The position numbers were made by a program, and so were the translations under genes. Below, one piece after another: positions 7,398 through 14,392 of a stretch of 16,776 nt of DNA (positions are counted from its first letter, which is position 1; each line of letters starts with the position of its first letter). Origin of the DNA: Comamonadaceae bacterium (GTDB taxonomy: Bacteria > Pseudomonadota > Gammaproteobacteria > Burkholderiales > Burkholderiaceae_C); the NCBI GenBank assembly GCA_947457975.1, contig CANGYC010000018.1, positions 1 to 16,776 of the forward strand, given 5' to 3'. Under the pieces are notes generated by a model. That model saw only the letters and a list, made by a program, of their open reading frames with translations. It did not search any database and was not told the origin of the DNA.

Positions 7398-9677
7398 ATG
7401 AACGCCCCGGTGGCTCCCTCGCCCCTGCGCACCAGCCGCGCCTTCCGCTGGGCCCTCGGTGTCAGCCTCGGCGTGGTGGGGGCCCTGTCCCTGGTGCTGC
7501 TGTTCATGTTGGCTCAGGCCACGGGCAACCGAGAGCTCTACGAGCGTTACTACGCCATCTTGTTCATCCTGAACGTGGGGCTGACCTCGCTGCTGCTGGC
7601 CGTCATCGTGTGGCTGGTCGTGCGCATGGGCATGCGCTTGCGGCAGGGCAAGTTCGGCAGCCGCCTGCTGGTCAAGCTGGCGGCCATCTTCGCCCTGGTG
7701 GGTGTGTTGCCCGGCGTGATGATCTACGTGGTGTCTTACCAGTTCGTCAACCGCTCCATCGAAAGCTGGTTCGATGTGCGCGTGGAAAGCGCCCTGAGCG
7801 CCGGCCTGCAGTTGGGCCGCGCCACGCTGGACCGCATGTCGGCCGACCTGGGCGCGCGCACCCGGCTGGCGGCACGGCAGGTGACCGACGCGGCCGACGG
7901 CGGCAGCAGCCTCACCCTGGAGCGCTTGCGCGAGCAATTGGGTGCGCGCGACATCACCTTGTGGAGCGCTTCCGGCCAGCTGCTGGCCAGCGCCAGCGAC
8001 GGACCGCTCATCACCGGTGCGGCCGAGCGCCCGGGCGCGGCCCAGATGCGGCAGGCCCGCAGTCAGGGCGTGCTCACGCAAATCGACGGCCTGGACGACC
8101 TGAGCTCACCGGCCCAGAGCGGCCTGGTGCCCAAGGCGCGCCTGCGCGCGGTCAGCGTGGTCAACCCCGCCAGCTTTGATTTTTCGCAAGGCACGCGCTA
8201 CCTGCAGATCACGGAGGAGCTGCCGCCCGACCTGGTGGCCAACGCCATGGCCGTGCAGGAGGCCAACCGCGAGTACCAGGAGCGTGCCCTGGCCCGCGGA
8301 GGCCTCAAGCGCATGTACATCGGCACGCTCACGCTGGCGCTGTTCCTGGCGGTGTTTGGGGCCGTGCTGCTGGCCGTGATCCTGGGCACGCAGCTGGCCA
8401 AGCCCCTTTTGGTGCTGGCCGAAGGCGTGCGCCAGGTGGCGCGCGGGGACCTCCGGCCCAAGGCAGTGCTGCAATCGCGCGATGAACTCGGCGGTCTGAC
8501 CCGCTCCTTTGCCGAGATGACGCAGCAGCTCTCCGACGCCCGCTCGGCCGTGCAGGCCAGCATGAGCCAGGTCGATGCCGCGCGCGCCAGCCTGCAGACC
8601 ATCCTCGACAACCTGACCGCCGGCGTCATGTTGCTCGATGCGCAAGGCCGCATCCTCACCTCCAACCCTGGTGCCACCCGCATCCTGCGCGCGCCGCTGG
8701 CCGCCTTCGTGGGCCGTCCCCTGGCCGAGGTGCCGGGCCTGCAGGTGCTGGGCCAGGGCGTGCAGGCCCAGTTCCAGGCCTTCCTCCAGGAGCAGGCCGT
8801 GCATGGCCTGGAGCACTGGCAGCAGTCCTTCGAGCTGCCCCTGGCACCGGTGGGCGCGCAGGAGCACCGCATCACCCTGATCGCCCGCGGCGCGGCCATG
8901 CCGGGCACCCAGGAGTGGCTGCTGGTGTTCGACGACGTCTCCGACCTGGTCTCGGCCCAGCGCGTGGAGGCCTGGGGTGAGGTGGCCCGGCGCCTGGCCC
9001 ACGAGATCAAGAATCCGCTCACCCCCATCCAGCTGTCAGCTGAGCGCCTGGAGATGAAGCTGGCCAACAAGCTCAACCCGCCCGAGCAGCAGGTGCTGAC
9101 CAAGTCGGTCAAGACCATCGTCGACCAGGTCGACGCCATGAAGCGCCTGGTCAATGAGTTCCGCGACTACGCCCGCCTGCCCAGCGCCGACTTGAAGCCC
9201 GTGGACCTCAATGCCCTGGTCAGCGACGTGATGCAGCTGTATCCGCAGGAAGCGGCGGCGGTGCCCGTGCGTGTGGAGCTCGCGCCCGATGCACCCGCCG
9301 TGATGGGCGATGCGCAGCAGCTGCGCCAGGTCATCCACAACCTGCTGCAAAACGCCCAAGACGCGCACGAAGGCAAGGCCTTCGATGAGGCGGGCACCCA
9401 AGCCCTGGTGGTCATCAGCACCGAGCGCAGCGCCAGTGGCCGCCGCGTGCGCCTGGTGGTGCGCGACAACGGCACCGGTTTCCCCGAGAACATCCTCAAG
9501 CGGGCCTTTGAGCCCTATGTCACCACCAAGGTCAAGGGTACGGGCCTGGGCCTGGCCGTGGTGCGCAAGATCGTCGACGAACACCACGCGCGCATCGACA
9601 TCACCAACCGGGTCAGCGAGGGCGTCCTGCAGGGCGCGCAAGTCTCGCTATCATTCCCGGTAGCGTCAGCCGCCTGA
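7398..9677 (+). CDS. ntrY: NtrY-like membrane sensor histidine kinase
   Basis: A 759-residue hybrid-free sensor kinase. Three membrane helices lie near residues 20-40, 50-73 and 90-112, then an extracytoplasmic segment (about 113-305), then a fourth helix near 310-332. A HAMP linker (QLAKPLLVLAEGVRQVARGDL) follows, then a PAS domain (about 395-500, beginning TILDNLTAGVMLLD). In the HisKA domain, His535 in RRLAHEIKNPLTPIQLSAERL is the phosphoacceptor. The HATPase domain has the N box (QVIHNLLQNAQDA), DNGTGFP, and GTGLGLAVV. This architecture is that of NtrY, the nitrogen- or redox-linked partner of NtrX. It is followed after 58 bases by its likely regulator. The signal sensed is unknown; what the pair regulates here is not shown by sequence. 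Confidence 0.93.
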   Translation: MNAPVAPSPLRTSRAFRWALGVSLGVVGALSLVLLFMLAQATGNRELYERYYAILFILNVGLTSLLLAVIVWLVVRMGMRLRQGKFGSRLLVKLAAIFALVGVLPGVMIYVVSYQFVNRSIESWFDVRVESALSAGLQLGRATLDRMSADLGARTRLAARQVTDAADGGSSLTLERLREQLGARDITLWSASGQLLASASDGPLITGAAERPGAAQMRQARSQGVLTQIDGLDDLSSPAQSGLVPKARLRAVSVVNPASFDFSQGTRYLQITEELPPDLVANAMAVQEANREYQERALARGGLKRMYIGTLTLALFLAVFGAVLLAVILGTQLAKPLLVLAEGVRQVARGDLRPKAVLQSRDELGGLTRSFAEMTQQLSDARSAVQASMSQVDAARASLQTILDNLTAGVMLLDAQGRILTSNPGATRILRAPLAAFVGRPLAEVPGLQVLGQGVQAQFQAFLQEQAVHGLEHWQQSFELPLAPVGAQEHRITLIARGAAMPGTQEWLLVFDDVSDLVSAQRVEAWGEVARRLAHEIKNPLTPIQLSAERLEMKLANKLNPPEQQVLTKSVKTIVDQVDAMKRLVNEFRDYARLPSADLKPVDLNALVSDVMQLYPQEAAAVPVRVELAPDAPAVMGDAQQLRQVIHNLLQNAQDAHEGKAFDEAGTQALVVISTERSASGRRVRLVVRDNGTGFPENILKRAFEPYVTTKVKGTGLGLAVVRKIVDEHHARIDITNRVSEGVLQGAQVSLSFPVASAA

Positions 9678-9735
9678 GGGCCTGGCGCTTTCGGTTGTTC
9701 AGGCCTTCAACGGGTAATCAGCGGGATCGGGCTTC

Positions 9736-10404
9736 ATGGCAAACATACTGGTGGTCGACGACGAATTGGGCATCCGCGACCTGCTGTCCGAAATCCTCAA
9801 TGACGAAGGCCACCAGGTGGACCTGGCTGAGAATGCCGCCCAGGCCCGTGCGGTGCGCCAGCGCCTGCGGCCCGACCTGGTGCTGCTGGACATCTGGATG
9901 CCCGACACCGCCGGCGTCACCCTGCTCAAAGAGTGGTCCACCTCGGGCCTGCTGACCATGCCCGTCATCATGATGAGCGGTCACGCCACCATCGACACCG
10001 CGGTCGAGGCCACCAAGATCGGCGCCATGTCCTTCCTGGAAAAGCCGATCACCATGCAAAAGCTGCTGCAGGCCGTGGAGCAGGGCCTGACCCGGCACGC
10101 GCCCCGCAAGCCCGCACCGCCTTTGCTGGGCGTCCTGCCCGGCCCGGCTGATGCCTTGCCCGATGCCGAACTGCCGGACCTCACAGAACCGGTGGGCCCC
10201 CAGCCTGTCCAGAGCTTTGACCTGGAAAAGCCGCTGCGCGATGCGCGCGATGAATTCGAGAAAGCCTACTTTGAGTTCCACCTGGCCAAAGAAGGCGGCT
10301 CCATGACCCGCGTGGCTGAACGCACAGGCCTGGAGCGCACCCACCTCTACCGCAAGCTCAAGCAACTGGGCGTGGACCTCTCGCGCGGCAAGCGCGGCAA
10401 TTGA
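9736..10404 (+). CDS. NtrX-like response regulator lacking the AAA+ domain (REC plus Fis-type HTH)
   Basis: The 222-residue product has an N-terminal receiver domain and a C-terminal Fis-family helix-turn-helix. Receiver landmarks are all present: Asp8-Asp9 acidic pair, Asp52 phosphoacceptor in LVLLDIWMP, Ser81 in MMSGHAT and Lys103 in FLEKPI. A Pro-rich linker (about 120-165) leads to the HTH, with MTRVAERTGLERTHLYRKLKQLGVD as the DNA-reading part in the Fis/NtrC style. The sigma54-contacting AAA+ domain that separates these two in NtrC and NtrX is absent. The protein should therefore bind DNA without activating sigma54 polymerase by ATP hydrolysis. It is presumably phosphorylated by the kinase directly upstream. 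Confidence 0.92.
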   Translation: MANILVVDDELGIRDLLSEILNDEGHQVDLAENAAQARAVRQRLRPDLVLLDIWMPDTAGVTLLKEWSTSGLLTMPVIMMSGHATIDTAVEATKIGAMSFLEKPITMQKLLQAVEQGLTRHAPRKPAPPLLGVLPGPADALPDAELPDLTEPVGPQPVQSFDLEKPLRDARDEFEKAYFEFHLAKEGGSMTRVAERTGLERTHLYRKLKQLGVDLSRGKRGN

Positions 10405-10440
10405 GGCCACCCCTCAGGAGGAAGGCCCTGGGGCGTCTGA

Positions 10441-10446
10441 TATACT
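10441..10446 (+). promoter_or_regulatory. -10-like element of tRNA-Phe
   Basis: TATACT sits 10 bases before the tRNA 5' end, inside GATATACTTT. No convincing -35 is found 16-18 bases upstream, and there is a GC-rich stretch between the regulator stop and this site. The tRNA may use this promoter, read-through from the kinase/regulator transcript, or both. Confidence 0.35.
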
Positions 10447-10456
10447 TTCGCGCTCT

Positions 10457-10532
10457 GGCCCGGTAGCTCAGTCGGTAGAGCAGAGGATTGAAAATCCTTG
10501 TGTCGGTGGTTCGATTCCGCCCCAGGCCACCA
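10457..10532 (+). tRNA. tRNA-Phe (anticodon GAA)
   Basis: A 76-nt tRNA with CCA encoded. It shows a 7-bp acceptor (GGCCCGG / CCAGGCC), T8-A9, D arm GCTC/GAGC, and anticodon arm GAGGA-TTGAAAA-TCCTT with GAA at 34-36. The variable loop is GTGTC, and the T arm is GGTGG-TTCGATT-CCGCC with the standard TTCGATT loop; discriminator A73 and CCA follow. Acceptor pair 5-68 is C·A, a mismatch in an otherwise paired stem. The other stems are complete apart from ordinary G·T pairs. No repeat of its 3' end and no integrase are seen, so nothing indicates use as an integration site. Confidence 0.97.
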
Positions 10533-10536
10533 AATA

Positions 10537-10573
10537 AAAAAACCGCTGTCCCCGCAAAGGGCAGCGGTTTTTT
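10537..10573 (+). terminator. Bidirectional intrinsic terminator between tRNA-Phe and the phytase-like gene
   Basis: AAAACCGCTGTCCC and GGGCAGCGGTTTT pair around a CGCAAA loop with one bulged T. T6 follows on the plus strand, and an A-run on the left gives T's on the minus strand. It can end the tRNA transcript and also the convergent minus-strand gene that stops at 10598. Confidence 0.93.
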
Positions 10574-10597
10574 CGTTACGGGCCCGAAGCCCGGGCG

Positions 10598-11950
10598 TCA
10601 GCGGGCGCGAAGAAGCGCTTCGACCTCCAGCAAGATGAACTCGTTGTCATCGGCGCGATTGGGTTCACGCGATGATGAGAACGGAAGATTGTTGTCGTTG
10701 CCCACAATGATGTGACGCTCGTCCACAACGTCCACGTTCTCAATCGTGAAGAAGGGGAAGGTCAGAACCCCATTGTTAAGGGGTTTGCGGGCTTTGCCTT
10801 GGCGGTCCTGAATTTTCATCAGATCCACGTAGCCGATCTTTCGGACGGGCCCATTGACGTTCGCATCACTCATTTCGATCTTCACCACCCGCTTGAACTT
10901 GGCCAGCTCGTGAAAGCAGTTGGGCGACGGTTTGGCATCGGGGCAGGCGCGGTCCTGGGTTCCTTCGCCGTTATCGCGCTCGATGACCAAGGCAGTCGTG
11001 GCGTCGATCATGTTGAAGTCGCCAATCGCGGTCGCGCCTGGCGACAGAACGTACTTCCAGTGACGGCCCGTCCACTTTTCCTCAGCCACTGAAAACTCGA
11101 GGACCCGCAGGACCTGCTGGCCGTCGTGCTTTTCCCAGTCTTTGGTGTTGTGATCCCAGAGTGGGCCTTCCAACAGTCCGTAGAGGAAGCGACCGTCCTT
11201 GCTGGCGGCCAATCCCTCATATCCCCGTGAGCGGCCTAGGTTGACAGCAGGCGGCATCGTCTGTCCTGGGTTGGGCGCAACCACGCGGAAATGATCTGGC
11301 GACATGACAGGCTTGCCGTCAGCCAAGGTTTCGAAGACGGCTTCCACCCGGCCATCCATCGAGGTGCGAATCAGATAGGGGCCGAATTCGTCGCCGATCC
11401 AGATCTTGCCGGCAATGATCTGAAATCCCTCGAGGTCAAAGTCGGCACCGGTCAGGTAGCGCTTGCTCGTTCCCTCATGGACGATCCGGAAGGGGACCTT
11501 CTTGTCGGGGTCATGCAGAAAAACCGTATTGAGGCGGGCGATAGAGCCTGCAGTCCAATCGATTTTGTAATGGGAGAGAAAAAGTGCGGCATCCGGAGAA
11601 TTCGCTTTTGTCCCGAAGCCGTTGTCGGTGAGCACCCAAAACGTGCCGTCGGGCATTCTCTTCACACCTGAATGCCCCTGAACCGGCTGATCTTTGAAGG
11701 GAAGAAAAACGCCTGTCGGACGACCACCCGAGCGGCCTTCGAAGGTTCCGATTCGGTCATTGCGAAGCATCGAATTCGTAAATTTCCCGGAGATCTTCAG
11801 ATCTTCGGGGGCATCCGCAGGCATCGCGATCAAGGTCTGCGCAGGGAGCACAGCATGCCCTGCGAGCGATGCGGGAAATTCAGTTTGAGCGTGCGATATG
11901 CCCTGCAGCACGGCCATCAGACTGGCGACCATCATGGGTTTTTTGAACAT
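10598..11950 (-). CDS. Exported phytase-type esterase-like protein
   Basis: A 450-residue secreted protein. ATG at 11950 follows AAGGAGT at good spacing and opens a Sec signal (MFKKPMMVASLMAVLQGISHA). The mature part has the pattern of the 'esterase-like activity of phytase' family: HSGVKRMPDGTFWVLTDNGFG near the start, then DLEGFQI, IGDEFGPYLIR, YEGLAASKDGRFLYGLLEGP, FTIENVDVV and GNDNN near the end. Repeated short β-strand blocks suggest a β-propeller. Members are taken as phosphoesterases, but substrates are poorly tested. CPDAKPSPNC may form a small disulfide loop. Base composition is visibly less GC-rich than in rpoC or rsmB. The divergent neighbour is also a predicted exported phosphatase, which supports a role in releasing phosphate from organic compounds (inference). 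Confidence 0.87.
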   Translation of the reverse strand: MFKKPMMVASLMAVLQGISHAQTEFPASLAGHAVLPAQTLIAMPADAPEDLKISGKFTNSMLRNDRIGTFEGRSGGRPTGVFLPFKDQPVQGHSGVKRMPDGTFWVLTDNGFGTKANSPDAALFLSHYKIDWTAGSIARLNTVFLHDPDKKVPFRIVHEGTSKRYLTGADFDLEGFQIIAGKIWIGDEFGPYLIRTSMDGRVEAVFETLADGKPVMSPDHFRVVAPNPGQTMPPAVNLGRSRGYEGLAASKDGRFLYGLLEGPLWDHNTKDWEKHDGQQVLRVLEFSVAEEKWTGRHWKYVLSPGATAIGDFNMIDATTALVIERDNGEGTQDRACPDAKPSPNCFHELAKFKRVVKIEMSDANVNGPVRKIGYVDLMKIQDRQGKARKPLNNGVLTFPFFTIENVDVVDERHIIVGNDNNLPFSSSREPNRADDNEFILLEVEALLRAR

Positions 11951-12000
11951 CAAAGACTCCTTGGTTTGGGTTTGAAGCAAACGGATCTTTTCATTCGCCA

Positions 12001-12018
12001 ATGACAAACCGGTGACGA
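12001..12018 (-). promoter_or_regulatory. Candidate PhoB box between the divergent phosphatase genes
   Basis: On the minus strand this reads TCGTCAC-CGGT-TTGTCAT: two 7-mers 11 bases apart, like the Pho box pattern CTGTCAT-N4-CTGTCAT. The second half matches 6 of 7, the first only 4 of 7, and the spacer is not AT-rich. A third GTGACG copy sits 14 bases further on (12026). It lies about 50 bases upstream of the phytase-like start. The reading is tentative. Confidence 0.3.
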
Positions 12019-12179
12019 CAAGCCGGTGACGCATACCGCGCAGGCGCTAAACCTTTGGCCGCAGTGGGGCTGCCATCAAGCTGACACAGAGTCCTTATCT
12101 ACTGCCTCCGATCCATGCGTGCCGTGCGCTCAATCCTGAGCAGGTGCGGGATCGACCGTTTTTTTCTGGAGTCACTCAA

Positions 12180-12869
12180 ATGAAACCACTTGCACTGTCG
12201 CGCAGCCTAGGCGCTGCGATCTTCGCCTGCGCTCTGACCTTCTTTGCCGCAACGGCACAAGCGCAACTTACTGTTTATGTCGTACGCCACGGGCAGACCG
12301 ACTGGAACCTTCAAGGACGCATTCAGGGTGGAACGGATAACCCATTGAATGCGACGGGTCGCGAGCAGGCCGCGAGCATGGGCCGCACGCTGTCCAACAC
12401 AAAGGTCGACGCCGTTTACACGAGCTCGCACCAGCGCGCCCGTCAAACTGCCGAGGTGTTTGAAGGCCGGGCGCCCATTCGTCCTATGGACGAATTGCGT
12501 GAGCGGTTTTTCGGTAAGTTTGAAGGCGCGAATGACAAAGATCCGGCGATCCTGGCCGACTGGAACAAACGACGCTTCACCTGGGGTGACAACATGGAGG
12601 GCGGCGAAACCTTGGAGAGCCAGTCGCGACGCGCTGAGACGGCCTTGCGCCAGATCCGATCCCAGCATCCGAACGGCGGCACCGTCGTGATTGTTGGACA
12701 TGGCGGAATCAATCCTTTGCTGGTCTCGCACTTGATTGGTGTTGCCCCGCAAGAGGGGGCGAGCGCCATCAACCAGGGCAACGATGAGATCTACCGCATC
12801 GAACTGCCTGCGAGTGGCACATCCCAGATCTGGAAGCTGATTCCGCGCTCCAAGCTCAACGAGCTTTGA
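12180..12869 (+). CDS. Exported histidine phosphatase (phosphoglycerate mutase-like)
   Basis: A 229-residue protein with a Sec signal ending AQA (residues 1-28), so probably periplasmic. The histidine phosphatase motif is VVRHGQTDWN with Arg36 and catalytic His37. SSHQRARQTAEVF gives the second conserved Arg, ELRERFFGKFEG the acidic donor region, and VIVGHGG (His174) the second catalytic His. This is the cofactor-dependent phosphoglycerate mutase branch, which includes many broad phosphatases. Export argues against glycolytic mutase work and for phosphate-ester hydrolysis outside the cytoplasm. ATG 12180 has GGAG at 12168-12171. It is transcribed divergently from the phytase-like gene; the 229-bp gap must hold both promoters, but no convincing sigma70 pair was found. 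Confidence 0.88.
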   Translation: MKPLALSRSLGAAIFACALTFFAATAQAQLTVYVVRHGQTDWNLQGRIQGGTDNPLNATGREQAASMGRTLSNTKVDAVYTSSHQRARQTAEVFEGRAPIRPMDELRERFFGKFEGANDKDPAILADWNKRRFTWGDNMEGGETLESQSRRAETALRQIRSQHPNGGTVVIVGHGGINPLLVSHLIGVAPQEGASAINQGNDEIYRIELPASGTSQIWKLIPRSKLNEL

Positions 12870-12926
12870 TGACGGGGATGGGCCGCGCGCATTCGGGTGC
12901 GGATGGCCCTGCCCTATGATGAGTCC

Positions 12927-13322
12927 ATGCGCAAACGCTGGCTCGTGTTCCTGCTCTTGTCCCTGCTCATCGGGCGCGCCTGGGGCCTGCATCTGCCCTT
13001 GATCTTGGGGCAGCAGGCCCCTTGTCACGGGCAGGCCCTGCAGGGGCACCACGCCAGTTCCATGCCGGCGCACGCCGATCATCTGCAGGCCGACGCTGCA
13101 GGCCATGACGCAGCCGCAGCCAGCACCCCATCTTCCGAGGTACCTACCTCCTCCTCTTCAGTGCCCGCAGACGGTGCGCAAGGCGATGGGCATGTCTGCT
13201 GCCTGGTGCTGCTCGGTGTTGAAGACTGGCTGTGGCCTGCCGGCTTCGTGTTCACGCCCGAGCAGCCCGAGCCGAGCTGGGCCAGCACCAGCCTGGCACT
13301 CGACCTGCGCCCGCCCATTTAA
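12927..13322 (+). CDS. Small exported His/Cys-containing protein, possibly DUF2946-like
   Basis: A 131-residue protein not recognised with certainty. MRKRWLVFLLLSLLIGRAWG is a clear signal peptide or anchor. A low-complexity middle rich in His, Ala and Ser follows (HGQALQGHHASSMPAHADHLQ, then a Ser/Thr/Pro stretch). HVCC (His89, Cys91, Cys92) leads into a conserved-looking hydrophobic tail. The layout recalls DUF2946-type periplasmic proteins found near copper genes, with weak sequence support. The many His and Cys suggest metal binding. ATG 12927 was picked over 12897/12903 because it gives the better signal peptide; the ribosome site is poor. It lies 83 bases before the membrane-cupredoxin gene, in the same direction, so the two may form one unit. 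Confidence 0.6.
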   Translation: MRKRWLVFLLLSLLIGRAWGLHLPLILGQQAPCHGQALQGHHASSMPAHADHLQADAAGHDAAAASTPSSEVPTSSSSVPADGAQGDGHVCCLVLLGVEDWLWPAGFVFTPEQPEPSWASTSLALDLRPPI

Positions 13323-13405
13323 GGGCTCTGATCCATCTCGCCGGGCCCGGCTTGCCGGGTCAGCTTCATCACGATCGTCGCGCCCCTGGGCGCATCGGAG
13401 TCTTT

Positions 13406-14356
13406 ATGTCTTTTGCCTTTCAACATCACCATGGTGCGATGCTGCTCAAGTACAGCGGCATCAGTTTCATCTCGGGGGCCGTCAACCACGGCTTTTTCAG
13501 CGGGGAGCGTTCTGTCTGGACAGCGCTCGTCGGCATCGTGCTCTTTGTCCTTGGCGCGGTGCTCGAGCACCGGCTCAGCGACAGTTCTCAGGAGCGCGAC
13601 CAAGGCCTTGTACGCACCCTCACACTGGGCACCTTGCTGTCGATTGGCCTGGGGTTTTTCACGGGCGGTCTGCAGCACTTTCCCGATTCACCTGCGCGCA
13701 GCGCTTGGGTGGTGCCGCTGGGTTTTGTCATCTCGGTGCCCGCGCTGGCCATGAGCGGCGGTTTGGCATGGCGCCGCAGCAGCACCGTCTATGTGTGGGT
13801 GCTCAGTGTGCTGGTGGCTGGCGGCAGCTACGGCGCCTGGCAGTGGCTGGAGCGCCATCCCCAATGGGCCAACGGCGGTCACGCCCATGGCCAAGAGGCT
13901 TTCAGCACCGATGTCATGGCCCTGCAGGTGTCGCGGGTCATCGAGATCCGCATGGATGACCAAATGCGCTTCGTCCCCGACACCCTAGAAGTTCAGGCCG
14001 GGCAGGCGGTCCGTCTGATGGTGCACAACGCCGGGCGGCTGCCACATGAACTGGTGCTGGGCACCGCCGAGCAGATCCGCGAGCACGCACAGCAAATGAA
14101 GCAGGGGCACGCCCAGGCCCACAGCCATGACGCCGCAGGCGCGGCAGCCATCGAAGTCGAGCCTGGCAAGACCGGCGAATTGGTGCTGCGCTTTACCCAG
14201 CCGGGGCGCTTCGAGATCGCCTGCCTGATTGCGGGTCACTATGAGGCCGGTATGCGGGGCAGCCTGACGGTCGTGCCCGCCTCAGCCGCAGCCGCCCCCG
14301 CAAGCAAGCCTGCCGCCAAGCCGGGAGCACACGACCACGGCAGCCACAAGCATTGA
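13406..14356 (+). CDS. Membrane protein fused to a C-terminal cupredoxin domain, His-rich
   Basis: A 316-residue protein in two parts. Residues 1-147 hold about five membrane helices (near 13-31, 37-53, 71-89, 100-122, 127-147) with HHH at 7-9. Residues 175-289 form a plastocyanin-like domain. Its expected type-1 copper ligands are His214 (LPHEL), Cys273, His278 and Met283 in ACLIAGHYEAGM. A His-rich loop (GHAQAHSHD, 234-242) interrupts the domain, and the tail ends HDHGSHKH after an Ala/Pro linker. GGAG at 13397-13400 supports the start. Stand-alone cupredoxins of this type often accompany copper resistance genes; the membrane fusion would tether copper binding or electron transfer to the outer face of the inner membrane. 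The neighbouring His/Cys protein fits a copper-handling pair. Exact role is inferred. Confidence 0.82.
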   Translation: MSFAFQHHHGAMLLKYSGISFISGAVNHGFFSGERSVWTALVGIVLFVLGAVLEHRLSDSSQERDQGLVRTLTLGTLLSIGLGFFTGGLQHFPDSPARSAWVVPLGFVISVPALAMSGGLAWRRSSTVYVWVLSVLVAGGSYGAWQWLERHPQWANGGHAHGQEAFSTDVMALQVSRVIEIRMDDQMRFVPDTLEVQAGQAVRLMVHNAGRLPHELVLGTAEQIREHAQQMKQGHAQAHSHDAAGAAAIEVEPGKTGELVLRFTQPGRFEIACLIAGHYEAGMRGSLTVVPASAAAAPASKPAAKPGAHDHGSHKH

Positions 14357-14392
14357 GGCTCGCTGGTGGGCGGGGGCCGGACGGGCTGCGGA

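Noticed and set aside
5177..8081. Minus-strand open frames of 490-496 codons opposite rsmB, DUF4390 and the kinase gene
   Set aside because: Low-complexity Gln/Gly/Arg/His-rich products, no start context, and full overlap with genes carrying clear catalytic motifs on the plus strand.
10457..10573. tRNA-Phe as an integration (att) site for an island
   Set aside because: No repeat of the tRNA 3' end was found in the window, and no integrase or mobility gene is present. The few similar bases near 12841 (GATTCCGCG) are a chance match.
11291..12004. Plus-strand open frames opposite the phytase-like gene
   Set aside because: They lack ribosome sites and recognisable domains, while the minus strand has a signal peptide, a strong ribosome site and family motifs over the same bases.
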